64,000 bases of DNA, taken from positions 186,001 to 250,000 of the forward strand of contig OZ257157.1 of assembly GCA_965279405.1 (NCBI GenBank). Direction: 5' to 3'. The notes beneath the pieces were generated by a model. The model saw only the letters and a list, made by a program, of their open reading frames with translations, did no database searches and was not told the origin of the DNA. Each line of letters opens with the position of its first letter. Positions within the stretch are counted from its first letter, which is position 1. The stretch comes from CBDDIP01 sp965279405. Its GTDB lineage: Bacteria; Actinomycetota; Acidimicrobiia; Acidimicrobiales; Ilumatobacteraceae. Below are positions 48,257-56,638 of the stretch, piece by piece. The translations under genes were made by a program, and so were the position numbers.

Positions 48257-48961
48257 TCAGGCGTTGACCTCGACAGCGGGGTACGGAACGGGAGGTTCGG
48301 GCACCGACAGGCGGGCCGTCACCGCGGCGTCGGGCATCGACATGATCGCCCGGTAGACCTTCTCGTTCATCATCAGGTGCGGTTTCGACGGGTCGATCGG
48401 TGGGTTGACGATCGCCCCACCCTGCGACTCGAACTCGGCCGGCCCGGTGTACGAATCGAGCTCCTCCGCGTCGATGCCGAGCAGGCCGACCACCTCGGGA
48501 TCGATCCACGAACGCTCGTCGATCGCGGCCGCCGAGGTGGCGATCTCCAGCGAGAGGTTCTCGGGACCGGCGAAGTAGATCGACTGGCACATGCCGTGAT
48601 CGAGCGGCCCGAACACGTTCACGCCACGATCGCGGATGCGGTCGCGCACGGCCAGCAGCTCGTCGAGCGTGTCGACGTTGAAGGCGACGTGCTGCATCGT
48701 GCCCGGCGCCGACGGATCCGCAGAGCTGCCGGCGTGGGAGACGCCGATGATCGGCTCGATCGACGCGTTGTCGGGACCTTGCACGAATGCGATGTAGCTG
48801 GAGTCGGCGAGCTTGAGGAAGCCGTGGAACGTGTTCGGCACGCCGTGCATCCAGTACAGCGCCTTGAGCTCGGCGCCGAGCACGTCGGAGAAGAACTCGA
48901 TCTGGCCCTTCATGTCGGCGGTCGAGATGGCCAGGTGGTGCACACCGTTCGGCAGACCCAT
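48257..48961 (-). CDS. VOC family (glyoxalase/extradiol dioxygenase-like) protein
   Basis: 234 residues, ATG 48961 with GGAG ten bases upstream. The N-terminal VOC module has GVHHLAISTADMKGQIEFFS (metal His) and GTMQHVAFNVDTLDELLAV, then GPENLSLEIATS with the metal Glu. This is the size of a two-module VOC enzyme (glyoxalase, extradiol dioxygenase or isomerase). The C-terminal ~75 residues form a distinct non-VOC tail with the segment MMNEKVYRAIMSMPDAAVTA. First gene of the four-gene minus-strand group; divergent from the histidine kinase gene. Confidence 0.82.
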   Translation of the reverse strand: MGLPNGVHHLAISTADMKGQIEFFSDVLGAELKALYWMHGVPNTFHGFLKLADSSYIAFVQGPDNASIEPIIGVSHAGSSADPSAPGTMQHVAFNVDTLDELLAVRDRIRDRGVNVFGPLDHGMCQSIYFAGPENLSLEIATSAAAIDERSWIDPEVVGLLGIDAEELDSYTGPAEFESQGGAIVNPPIDPSKPHLMMNEKVYRAIMSMPDAAVTARLSVPEPPVPYPAVEVNA

Positions 48962-49063
48962 CGTTCGCTCCTTCGTCCTCGTCGCGCGTCGACCGCGCCC
49001 GGCCAACCGTACCGATCGGCGAACGTCAGGGGCGAGCTGTCGAGCGCGGCCTACCATGCCCCG

Positions 49064-50218
49064 ATGGCCGGCGCGCGGGTGAACGGACTGGCGGCGTCCG
49101 CCCCGGCCGCAGCGCACACGCTGCAACGGGTGCTGGCCATCGCCCGTTGGCTGTGCTGGGCGTGGATGGTGGCCGTCGTCGCCTTCTCCGGCCGGGCGCT
49201 CGTCCACCCCTTCGCCGCCTGGAGCGCGGTCGTGCTGATGCTCGCCGTCGCCACCCTCGCCACCGTGCTCGCCCGTGCCGATCCGGATCGGCTGCGCCGA
49301 CCCTCGTGGGTGGTGTCCGAGACGGTCGTCGTGCTCGTGCTCGCCGTCGCCGACGGCTGGGTGTTCGAACGAGGCCACGTCTTCACCACCAGCCAGAACC
49401 TGGCCACCGAGTGGCCGTTGATCGCCGCCGTGTCCGTCGCGATCGCCGCCGGCCCGTTCGCCGCCGGGGCGGTCGGCTTCCTCTTCGGTCCCGCTCGACT
49501 GCTGTCGGCGGCGTTGAACGACTTCTCCGACTTCGGACGGCGGCACCTCGTCGCCTCGTTGGCGACCGCGCTCTTCTACGCCGCGATGGGGGCGCTCATC
49601 GGTTGGTTGATCACGCTGCTGCGCCGCTCGGAGGACGAGATCAGCCACCGGCGGGCCCGCGACGAGATGGCTCGCGTGCTGCACGACACCGTGCTGCAGA
49701 CGCTCGCGCTCGTCGACCGACGCGCCGGAAGCTCCGACCCCGAGCTCGCGGCAACCGCACGACAGGCCGATCGAGACCTGCGCGCCTTCCTGTTCGCCGA
49801 TCCGACCAATCCTGGCGAGACCTCGTTGCGAGCGCGCATCCAGTCGCACGTCGAGCGCGCCAGCGCGGGCTCCGAGCTGCGAGTCGTGGTCAACGTGCTC
49901 GACGACGGGTGCCGCGTCGCCCACCGCACGCAGGATGCGCTGGCTCGCGCGATCGGCGAGTCCGTCGCCAACGCCCTGGAGCACGGGGCGCCGACCAGCG
50001 TCGTCGTGTTCGCGGAGACGCTCAGCGCCGACGAGGTGTTCGCCAGCGTGCGCGACGACGGACATGGGTTCGATGCCACGGGCGACTCGTTCGGCGTCGG
50101 CATCCGCGAGTCGATCATCGCCCGCATGCACGATGTGGGCGGCGCGGCATCGATCGTCAGCGCGCCAGGGAACGGGACCGAGGTGAAGTTGTGGACGCGC
50201 GATCCGCAGGCGACGTGA
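49064..50218 (+). CDS. NarL-type histidine kinase
   Basis: 384 residues. About five N-terminal hydrophobic segments (residues 20-180) form the membrane sensor. The HisKA_3 motif MARVLHDTVLQTLALVDRR carries the phospho-accepting His, and a HATPase_c domain follows (IGESVANALEHGA, VRDDGHGFDATGDSFGVGIR, GNGTEVKLW). This matches DegS/NarX-type kinases. The stop overlaps the GTG of the response regulator (GTGA), so the pair is a classical two-component operon. The signal is unknown. The start ATG 49064 is placed at the first Met of the frame after the divergent promoter. Confidence 0.9.
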   Translation: MAGARVNGLAASAPAAAHTLQRVLAIARWLCWAWMVAVVAFSGRALVHPFAAWSAVVLMLAVATLATVLARADPDRLRRPSWVVSETVVVLVLAVADGWVFERGHVFTTSQNLATEWPLIAAVSVAIAAGPFAAGAVGFLFGPARLLSAALNDFSDFGRRHLVASLATALFYAAMGALIGWLITLLRRSEDEISHRRARDEMARVLHDTVLQTLALVDRRAGSSDPELAATARQADRDLRAFLFADPTNPGETSLRARIQSHVERASAGSELRVVVNVLDDGCRVAHRTQDALARAIGESVANALEHGAPTSVVVFAETLSADEVFASVRDDGHGFDATGDSFGVGIRESIIARMHDVGGAASIVSAPGNGTEVKLWTRDPQAT

Positions 50219-50838
50219 GCGAACCGATCCGCGTCGTGCTCGCCGACGACCACGCGCTCGTCCGGTCCGGGGTTCGATCGGAGCTCGGCCCGCGCTTCGA
50301 GGTCGTCGGTGAGGCCGATGACGCCGAGGGCGCGATCGACGTGATCAACGCGCGGCAGCCGGCACTCGTGGTGTGCGACCTGCACATGCCACGGGGTGGC
50401 GGACTTGCCGTGGTGCAGGCGTGCGCGACCATCTGCCCGCACGTCATCCTCACCGTCAGCGAAGCCGAGCGCGATCTGCTCGACGCCGTCGCCGCCGGTG
50501 CCGCCGGGTACCTGTTGAAGACCACGCCGGTCGACGAGCTGCGCAACGCCCTGATCGCCGCGGCGTCCGGCGAGCCGGTGTTCTCGCCCTCGCTCGCCGC
50601 GCTGGTGCTCGGCGAGTTCCGCCGACTGTCGAGCACGATCACGGGCAGCCCGCTGTCGGACCGCGAGCGACAGGTGTTGCAACTCGTCGCCCGTGGCCAC
50701 CGCTACGGAGAGATCGCCACCGAGCTGACGATCTCCGCCAAGACCGTCGAGAACCACGTGCGCAACATCCTCGGCAAGCTGCACCTCACCCGTCGCACCG
50801 ACCTCGTCCGCTACGCCGTCCAGCACGGCCTCGACTGA
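50215..50838 (+). CDS. NarL/LuxR-type response regulator
   Basis: 207 residues. Receiver domain with VVLADDHALVRSG (acidic pocket), phospho-acceptor Asp in VVCDLHMPRGGG and the Lys in AAGYLLKTTPVDEL. The LuxR helix-turn-helix follows: LSDRERQVLQLVARG, IATELTISAKTVENHVRNIL, GKLHLTRRTDLVRYA. It is the cognate regulator of the overlapping histidine kinase. No obvious target operator was identified; an inverted repeat lies just after the stop. Confidence 0.92.
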   Translation: MSEPIRVVLADDHALVRSGVRSELGPRFEVVGEADDAEGAIDVINARQPALVVCDLHMPRGGGLAVVQACATICPHVILTVSEAERDLLDAVAAGAAGYLLKTTPVDELRNALIAAASGEPVFSPSLAALVLGEFRRLSSTITGSPLSDRERQVLQLVARGHRYGEIATELTISAKTVENHVRNILGKLHLTRRTDLVRYAVQHGLD

Positions 50839-50878
50839 CCGCGCTCAGCTCGACGTAGCGCCGACCGTCGAACCGACA

Positions 50879-50910
50879 AGCGCCAGACGCCGACGTCCCG
50901 TTCTGGCGCT
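50879..50910 (+). terminator. Hairpin downstream of the two-component operon
   Basis: AGCGCCAGA (50879-50887) and TCTGGCGCT (50902-50910) are perfect 9-bp complements around a 14-base loop. It starts about 40 bases after the response regulator stop and is followed by GTTCGCCCGAGCTC, which resembles the motif GTTCACCCGAGCTC at 32458. Terminator likely, though no T-tract. Confidence 0.55.
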
Positions 50911-50939
50911 GGCCAGTTCGCCCGAGCTCACACCTCGGC

Positions 50940-52109
50940 TCACGTGCCGGTGATCACCAGTTCGTTGCCCTCGGGGTCGGCGACCCGCCAACGACCAGGT
51001 GACTCGTCGAGCAGCTCGCCACCCGCCGCCAGTGCAGTGGCGAGTCGCTGCAGCGCGAGGTCCGACGGCACGGCGAGCTCGACGTGGATGCGGTTGCGCT
51101 GCTGACGCCGCTCCGTCTCCGACGCATCGAGCTCCTGGAACACGAGCACCGGGCTCAGCTCGCGTGGATCGTGGATGTCGGTGAGTCCGTCGCGGCGGTC
51201 AGCGACGTACCCGAGCGCGGCCATCCAGAACCCGCGGACTGCGGCGACATCGGCGGCGTCGAGGAAGAGCTGGACGAAGCGCGGCAACGCCGGATCCGCA
51301 ACGGCCCCGAGCTCGCGTGCCGCGGTCTGGATGCGTGCGGCGAGGTCGGTGAAGTCGAGCTCGAGACCGTGGGCGTCGCGCTCCCACCGGTCCTTCCCGC
51401 TGTCGACGATCACGAACCCGGGGCGCAGGTCGATCAGCAGCGGGAAGCCCGCGTCGTCGGCCAGCGCTGCGACCGCATCCGCCAGCTCGATCTGCTGCGT
51501 CGGGGAGGTGGTTCGGTAGCAGGCGATCGCGCTGAACACCGCGTGCCAGTCGGCCGTCTCGGCGTGCTCGCCGAGCGGGTCGCCCGGCACCAGGTCGACC
51601 TCATTGCCGTCCGGGTCGGTGTGGCACACCCCGTACGGTCCGGACCCGTCACCAAGACCGAGCTGCTCGACCGTCGCTGCCGGCCGCACGACGTCGAGGT
51701 GGACGCGGTTGCGAAGCGGCCGCGGCTCGGTCGACTGCCGGATGCGCACCGACGGGTCACGGCGCAACGGATCGACCAGCACGGCTTCCTCTGGCGCAGA
51801 GCCGAGCACCGACTGCCAGAACTGGCTCAGTCCCGTCGGGTTCGTGGACTCGAACACGATGCTCAGCTGCTGCAGCACGGCAGGGTTCGCGATCAGCCCG
51901 ATTTCCCGCGCCGCGGCTGACACCGCGTCGGCGTGCTCGGTTGCGTCGAGCCGAACGCGCAAACCGGTCGGGCGCAGATCGACCGCGATCCCCGCCGACA
52001 CCTCCAGAGCACTCCGGGCCAGCGCAGCCCCCTCGGTCAGCGATCCCGCGTCGAACCAAGCCGCCGCAACCCCATCCACCATCCGCCAACCTGTTCCCAT
52101 CTCCGTCAT
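50940..52109 (-). CDS. Duplicated PCD-like/VOC four-module protein
   Basis: 389 residues (ATG 52109; ATG 52100 alternative). The chain contains two copies of the same pair: a pterin-4a-carbinolamine dehydratase-like (PCD) module and a VOC module. Copy 1: WRMVDGVAAAWFDAGSLTEG with GLRVRLDATEHADAVSAAAR, then NRVHLDVV with HTDPDGNEVDLV. Copy 2: WHAVFSAIACYRTTSPTQQI, FTDLAARIQTAARELGAVA, then NRIHVELAV and VADPEGNELVITG. His and Glu of both VOC modules are kept. Similar PCD-VOC fusions occur in actinobacteria, without a known reaction. It is convergent with the two-component operon and divergent from a large membrane protein. Confidence 0.8.
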   Translation of the reverse strand: MTEMGTGWRMVDGVAAAWFDAGSLTEGAALARSALEVSAGIAVDLRPTGLRVRLDATEHADAVSAAAREIGLIANPAVLQQLSIVFESTNPTGLSQFWQSVLGSAPEEAVLVDPLRRDPSVRIRQSTEPRPLRNRVHLDVVRPAATVEQLGLGDGSGPYGVCHTDPDGNEVDLVPGDPLGEHAETADWHAVFSAIACYRTTSPTQQIELADAVAALADDAGFPLLIDLRPGFVIVDSGKDRWERDAHGLELDFTDLAARIQTAARELGAVADPALPRFVQLFLDAADVAAVRGFWMAALGYVADRRDGLTDIHDPRELSPVLVFQELDASETERRQQRNRIHVELAVPSDLALQRLATALAAGGELLDESPGRWRVADPEGNELVITGT

Positions 52110-52136
52110 CGCGTCACCGTAGTGACCCGACGAACT

Positions 52137-52176
52137 GGGCACACCCAGAACGTGACGTTCGATTCCGGGTGTGCCC
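52137..52176. promoter_or_regulatory. 10-bp inverted repeat in divergent promoter
   Basis: GGGCACACCC (52137-52146) and GGGTGTGCCC (52167-52176) are perfect complements around a 20-base interval. It lies between the divergent PCD-VOC gene (start 52109) and the membrane-protein gene (start 52269), where it could serve as an operator or form a stem in the leader. Also, GTGACGTTCGA occurs both within it (52153) and again at 52241. Confidence 0.5.
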
Positions 52177-52268
52177 GGAACGTGCGGATCGGGCCGCGCC
52201 GACCCCCAGCGGGCTCTGGGGGGTTCGCCGGATTTCGGTGGTGACGTTCGACGCGGATGATCGTCGGC

Positions 52269-54743
52269 ATGAGCACGACTTCCTTCGCACCGCCGACACC
52301 ACCCGCGTCTCCTGCACCACCGCCACCGCATCGACCGAGTCGTCCGGCGGCCGCGTGGCTGGCGATCACGGGCTCCGGGTTGTTGCTCGTCGCGGCGGTC
52401 GTCGTGGTCGCCAGCCAGTGGAACCTGATCCCGCAGTCCGTCCGGTTCTGCGGGCTGCTCGCTGCGTTCGTCGCCATCGTCGCGATCGCCGAACGCATCC
52501 GCGCGACGGCTCCCACCACGGCAACCGTGGTCGCTCACCTCGTGCCAGGGATCGCCGTCACAGTCGGCATCGCCGCCGGCGCCACGCTCGGCAACCCGTG
52601 GCCGGTGTCGATGCTCATCGGTGGTCTGCTCGGTGCCTCGGTCAGCGAGGTGAACGTGCGGCGCTGGCGTGCGCCGCGCATGGCGGTCATCACCGCGTGC
52701 AGCGCCGTCGTCGCCGCAGTCGGGCTCGCCGGGCAGACCTCGGCTCCCATCGCCGTGATCGCCGGCATCGTCGCCGTCGCCCTGTTGCTCCTTCGCCGAG
52801 AGCTGGAGGCGGCGACCATCGCCGTGCTCGTCGGCGCCAGCCCGGTGCTCGGTACCCTGACCACCTTCAAGGTCGGCGACGGCACGATGACTCGCATCGG
52901 TGCGGCCGGTCACGTCCTCATCTGGGCGGCTCCGATCGCCGGCGCACTCGCCGGTGTGGTGCTGGGTGTCCTCGCTCACCGTCGCCGCTCGGTCGGGCTC
53001 GTCATCGCGTCGTCGACCAGCCTCCTGTTGAACGTCGTCGCCGGGCTGGCCGTCGAGCAGGCATCGACACCCGCGTGGGCAACGCTGATCGCCGCCGCGC
53101 TGCTGGCGACCGAACTGTCGACCTGGCTGCGCAGCGACAGCGTGTGGACGACGTCGATGTCGCACCTCAGCAACGGGGTCGCCACAGCCATGTCCGGCAC
53201 CGTCCCCGTGATCGCCGCAGCGGCGTTCGCCGGTGTCACCTTCGCTCCGGCCGTGAGCCTCGCCGGGTGGAGCATCCCGATCGCTCTCACCCTGGCCACC
53301 ACGACGTCGATCAGCGTTCGGCGAACGGGCGCCTCGTCGCTCGCCGCAATCGGCGCCGTCGCCCTGATCGTCTGCCTGGCGTCGTCGCTCGGTGCATCGC
53401 CGCTCGTCGTCTCACTCGTCGGACTTGCCGTGCTCGCTGCGTCCGCCACAACGCGGTTGGTGCCCGCCGAATCGGCGGCGGCCGCCTCAGGGGTCGCGCT
53501 CGCAGTGACGCTGCTCCGGCGGGCGATCGATCGCGGACAGTTCTCCGGCATCGACCACTGGACCACGGCTGCAGCGATCGACCTCGCTCTCGTGCTGTGC
53601 GGCGCCGTGCTCAGCATGCTCGTGCTCGCTCGGCGATCGTCGACGTCGGACCGGGCGATGCTGCTCGCGGTCGCCGGCGCGGCGCTGTCCGCCGGTGTCG
53701 TCACGCCGATGTGGGCCGTCGCGATGGCGACGATTATCGGTGTCGTCGTCGGGCTGGTCGGCGTCCTCCGCCGCCCGGCGTTCGCTGCTCCCCTCGCTCT
53801 CGCCGCCGTCGGCGTCAGCGCCACCCACATGGGCGGTCGTCACTGGTCGAACGTCGTCGCCATCGTCGTCTGCGCCGTCCCCGTGCTCGTGGCACGACGC
53901 GCCACGGTGCACGCGCTGTGGAGCGCGCAGGTCGTGCTCGCCGCCACGGTGCTCCTGCAGATCAACCACGTCGCGCCGACCGGCATCACCGGCTCGCTGA
54001 TCGCCGCCGCGATCGCGCTGAGCGGCATCGCCTTCACGACGTCGCGGTTCACCGCCCTCGATTCGGGGGCGATCGCCGCCGCCGGGCTCGCCATCGCCTG
54101 CTCGGTGCACCCCGACTCGCATCCGGCGTTCATCTCGCTCTCCGTGCTCGTCGCCTCGGCGCAGGGCCTCGGCTACGGAGTGGCCCGCAGCAACCGCCCG
54201 CTGGCCGGATGGTCGGCGATCACCGGCGGCGCATCGTTGTTCTCGCTGTGGTTCACCTCCGGCACGAACGCCGCCCTGCTGTCGGGCCTGGCCCGCTACG
54301 ACTTCCGCAGGGCCGACCTCGCCGTGCTCGCGATCTCAGCGGTGATGCTGATCATCGGCGCCGGCGTCCGTCGCTGGAACACGCTCAACCCGGTGTCGAC
54401 GTGGCTGGCCTACGGACCGGCGCTCGCGGTGCTCACCAGTTGGTTGCTCGTCGTACAGGTCGAGCGTCGTGCCGACTGGGCCAGCATCATCGGCCTCGTC
54501 GTCGGCATCGCCTGCATCGCGGTCGGCGGGTGGCGCCGACTCGCAGCTCCGTTGGTGATCGGGACGGCATCGCTGATCGCCACCACGATCGCCGCCACCG
54601 GATCGCAGCTCGCCTCGCTGCCCGGGTGGGCCTGGCTGGTCGTTGGCGGCACGGCGCTGCTCGTGCTCGCGGTGGCGGTCGAACGCCACAGCAACGACGA
54701 TGACGCCGCCGGCCTGTCGACGATGCTCCGGCGCTACCGATGA
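52269..54743 (+). CDS. Very large polytopic membrane protein, function unknown
   Basis: 824 residues from ATG 52269 (ATG 52257 also in frame), with a Pro-rich N-terminal cytoplasmic-type segment (PPTPPASPAPPPP) and then more than 20 hydrophobic segments up to the last 20 residues. The pattern of short loops and Ala/Val/Ile/Gly-rich helices resembles actinobacterial DUF-type membrane proteins with a Pro-rich head (SCO7374/DUF2157-like groups), but no catalytic or transport motif is visible. The 3' end overlaps the convergent MmcQ gene by 10 bp. It is the longest gene in the window and has no apparent operon partner. Confidence 0.82.
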   Translation: MSTTSFAPPTPPASPAPPPPHRPSRPAAAWLAITGSGLLLVAAVVVVASQWNLIPQSVRFCGLLAAFVAIVAIAERIRATAPTTATVVAHLVPGIAVTVGIAAGATLGNPWPVSMLIGGLLGASVSEVNVRRWRAPRMAVITACSAVVAAVGLAGQTSAPIAVIAGIVAVALLLLRRELEAATIAVLVGASPVLGTLTTFKVGDGTMTRIGAAGHVLIWAAPIAGALAGVVLGVLAHRRRSVGLVIASSTSLLLNVVAGLAVEQASTPAWATLIAAALLATELSTWLRSDSVWTTSMSHLSNGVATAMSGTVPVIAAAAFAGVTFAPAVSLAGWSIPIALTLATTTSISVRRTGASSLAAIGAVALIVCLASSLGASPLVVSLVGLAVLAASATTRLVPAESAAAASGVALAVTLLRRAIDRGQFSGIDHWTTAAAIDLALVLCGAVLSMLVLARRSSTSDRAMLLAVAGAALSAGVVTPMWAVAMATIIGVVVGLVGVLRRPAFAAPLALAAVGVSATHMGGRHWSNVVAIVVCAVPVLVARRATVHALWSAQVVLAATVLLQINHVAPTGITGSLIAAAIALSGIAFTTSRFTALDSGAIAAAGLAIACSVHPDSHPAFISLSVLVASAQGLGYGVARSNRPLAGWSAITGGASLFSLWFTSGTNAALLSGLARYDFRRADLAVLAISAVMLIIGAGVRRWNTLNPVSTWLAYGPALAVLTSWLLVVQVERRADWASIIGLVVGIACIAVGGWRRLAAPLVIGTASLIATTIAATGSQLASLPGWAWLVVGGTALLVLAVAVERHSNDDDAAGLSTMLRRYR

Positions 54744-55078
54744 GCGTCGTAGGCGGTGAGCACTCGCTTCGGCGCCTTCATCCGCCACGCGTCCTCGACG
54801 AGCTCGCGCACGATGTCGGCGTCGGCGACGTCGAGGTGCACGCGCACCCAGTTCGGCATCACCCGCTTGCCCCAGAGGATCTCCTCGAACGCCGCCGGGT
54901 CCTCCGCCAGCAACGCCGGCAGCTCGTCGGCGCCGACGAGGAGGTGGATGTGCGAGCCGTCCGGCGGCACGGTGATGAGGATCTTGCCCTTCACCCGGAA
55001 CGACGATCGGTCGAAGTGCGGCTCCTCGGTGGTCTCCGGGAACGACAGCACGAACTCGCGCAGCTCGTCGATCGTCAT
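54734..55078 (-). CDS. MmcQ/YjbR family protein
   Basis: 114 residues: MTIDELREFVLSFPETTEEP, HFDRSSFRVKGKILITVPPD, then LWGKRVMPNWVRVHLDVADA. This is the MmcQ/YjbR fold (double wing, DNA-binding-like) whose function is not established. Start ATG 55078 overlaps the AraC regulator's stop by four bases (ATGA), so the two are co-translated: regulator first, MmcQ second. Complete and of usual length. Confidence 0.88.
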   Translation of the reverse strand: MTIDELREFVLSFPETTEEPHFDRSSFRVKGKILITVPPDGSHIHLLVGADELPALLAEDPAAFEEILWGKRVMPNWVRVHLDVADADIVRELVEDAWRMKAPKRVLTAYDAHR

Positions 55079-56067
55079 GCCACGACGCTACGCGAGCTCC
55101 GCCATGCGCCGGGCGGCGATCCGTGGCTGCGGCGGAAGGCGCGGCTGAACGCCTCCTCCGAGTCGTAGCCGACGCGCCGGGCAACCGCGGCGACACCGAG
55201 CTCGGTGGTGGCGAGGAGGTCCTCAGCGAGGTGCATGCGCCACTCGGTGAGGTAGCGGATCGGCGAGCGGCCGAGCACGGTGCGGAACCGCTCGTCGAGC
55301 ACCGAGCGCGACACCGCTGCGCTGGCAGCCAGCTCGGCCACGGTCCACTTCCGATGCGGGGCTGCGTGCAGCTGCGCCATCGCCGGAGCGAGCACGGGGT
55401 CGTGCAGCGCGGCGACCCACCCGTGCTCCGCGGCAGGCGCGGTGGCGAGGTGGACGCGCAGCACCTCGATCAGCAGCAGCTCGGGCAGCCGTGTCGAGAT
55501 CGGTTCGGCGGGCAACAGGTTCGACGTGCTGGCCAGCGCGTAGTCGATGCTCGACTCGACCCACCGACGCGCCGGGCCATCCGGCAGGCGGACCACGAAC
55601 ACGGGCGGGAAGGCCCGCAACGTCGGGTCGAACAACGGGTCCTCCGAGTGCAGGTACCCGCACACGACGTCCGTCCGCTCGCCGCCTGCGCCGAGCGTCA
55701 GCAACGGCATGCGCTCCCACGGTGGCCGTGCGAGCAGCGACAGCAGCGGCACCCGATCGGCCTCCTGCTCGCCACCCATCGCGTAGTCGTCGCCGTACGG
55801 CAGCACGATCACGTCACCGCGGTCGGCCCAGATGCGGTCACCGTCGTCGGCGGACACCCAGCACCGGCCCGACACGACGATGTGGAACAGGATCACCCGC
55901 TCGGCCCCCGGGTGGATGGCGCCGGTCATCTCCCGGAGCGGTGAGTCGAACGCCCAGTTCTCGGTGAACTCGGCACGGAAGAAGATCGCCCCACCGAGGC
56001 GCAATCGCGCGAGCGCGTCGACCAACGCTGCCGGTGCCACGGCCATGTCTCCCGGTGTCTCGATCAT
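55075..56067 (-). CDS. AraC-family regulator with N-terminal cupin
   Basis: 330 residues. The N-terminal cupin_6 domain (about 20-180) contains HIVVSGRCWVSADDGDRIW and DVIVLPYGDDYAMGG. The C-terminal AraC double helix-turn-helix reads WTVAELAASAAVSRSVLDER, then VAAVARRVGYDSEEAFSRAF and RRSHGSPPGAWR. ATG 56067 is used; a much longer upstream frame would overlap the divergent gene. It precedes MmcQ in the operon and is divergent from the DUF4242 gene across a 91-bp gap carrying TGTCA-CA-TGACA. It likely controls both directions. Confidence 0.9.
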   Translation of the reverse strand: MIETPGDMAVAPAALVDALARLRLGGAIFFRAEFTENWAFDSPLREMTGAIHPGAERVILFHIVVSGRCWVSADDGDRIWADRGDVIVLPYGDDYAMGGEQEADRVPLLSLLARPPWERMPLLTLGAGGERTDVVCGYLHSEDPLFDPTLRAFPPVFVVRLPDGPARRWVESSIDYALASTSNLLPAEPISTRLPELLLIEVLRVHLATAPAAEHGWVAALHDPVLAPAMAQLHAAPHRKWTVAELAASAAVSRSVLDERFRTVLGRSPIRYLTEWRMHLAEDLLATTELGVAAVARRVGYDSEEAFSRAFRRSHGSPPGAWRSSRSVVA

Positions 56068-56100
56068 TGGCAGTCCCGCAGCCTCCCTGGACACTGAGCG

Positions 56101-56112
56101 TGTCACATGACA
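56101..56112. promoter_or_regulatory. Palindrome TGTCA-CA-TGACA in AraC/DUF4242 promoter
   Basis: A 12-base inverted repeat with 5-base arms lies 34 bp upstream of the AraC start and 47 bp upstream of the DUF4242 start. It is a reasonable site for a regulator of the divergent pair. Arm length is short, so a chance match is possible. Confidence 0.4.
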
Positions 56113-56158
56113 GGTCCGAACCATCGGGCCGAAACCAAACAGGAGCAAGGAAAACAAC

Positions 56159-56431
56159 ATGCCGAAGTACGTCATCGAACGCACGATGCCCGGAGCAGGA
56201 CAGCTGTCCGCCGCCGAGTTGACTGCCGCCTCGAAGGTGTCCAACGAAGCCCTGGCGACGATGTCGCCGCGAGTGAAGTGGCAGCAGAGCTACGTCACCG
56301 ACGACAAGGTCTTCTGCGTCTACATGGCCGACGATCCGCAGGCGATCCGCGAGCACGCTCGCCTCGCCGGCCTCCCGGCCGACGCCATCCACCAGGTCGG
56401 CGCGGTCATCGACCCGTCGACCGGCGAGTGA
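56159..56431 (+). CDS. DUF4242 family protein
   Basis: 90 residues: MPKYVIERTMPGAGQLSAAE, YVTDDKVFCVYMADDPQAIR and EHARLAGLPADAIHQVGAVI are typical of DUF4242 (nickel-binding-like SCO4226-type small proteins). A good AGGAGCAAGG ribosome site precedes ATG 56159. SCO4226-type proteins form ferredoxin-like dimers that can bind nickel; whether this one does is unknown. Divergent from the AraC gene, its likely regulator, and coupled to the small downstream frame (GTGA overlap). Confidence 0.85.
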   Translation: MPKYVIERTMPGAGQLSAAELTAASKVSNEALATMSPRVKWQQSYVTDDKVFCVYMADDPQAIREHARLAGLPADAIHQVGAVIDPSTGE

Positions 56432-56574
56432 CCGTGACGGGCGCACCCCCTGCACCCGTCGCACCCACGTCGACGTCGTCGGCGGACCCCGCGTCCGCCG
56501 GCGACGAGCCGTGGTATGCGGTGCTCGTGCGCGTCAACCGCGATGCGCTCGAACGGATCCACCGCAGGAGCTGA
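56428..56574 (+). CDS. Possible small protein coupled to DUF4242
   Basis: A 48-residue frame starting with GTG 56428, overlapping the DUF4242 stop by four bases. It begins with a Pro/Ala/Thr stretch (VTVTGAPPAPVAPTSTSSA) and then reads DEPWYAVLVRVNRDALERIH. It has no recognised domain. The overlap argues for translation, but the length is short and no independent evidence exists. It ends 64 bp before the beta-propeller lipoprotein gene. Confidence 0.4.
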   Translation: MTVTGAPPAPVAPTSTSSADPASAGDEPWYAVLVRVNRDALERIHRRS

Positions 56575-56638
56575 ACATCGTCGAAACTCGGATCGCCGGC
56601 GGTGCGTCCGTGGCCGCGGTGTCGTACCGTTCGCCGGC

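Noticed and set aside
48241..48258. tRNA T-loop-like GGTTCGATCC near 48245
   Set aside because: The 4-bp stem around GTTCGAT is too short, there is no acceptor stem or anticodon arm nearby, and only 33 bp separate two genes here.
51941..54703. Alternative plus-strand frame of about 920 residues overlapping the large membrane protein
   Set aside because: Arg-rich, with no hydrophobic pattern; the other frame has a continuous membrane-protein profile and a clean N-terminus.
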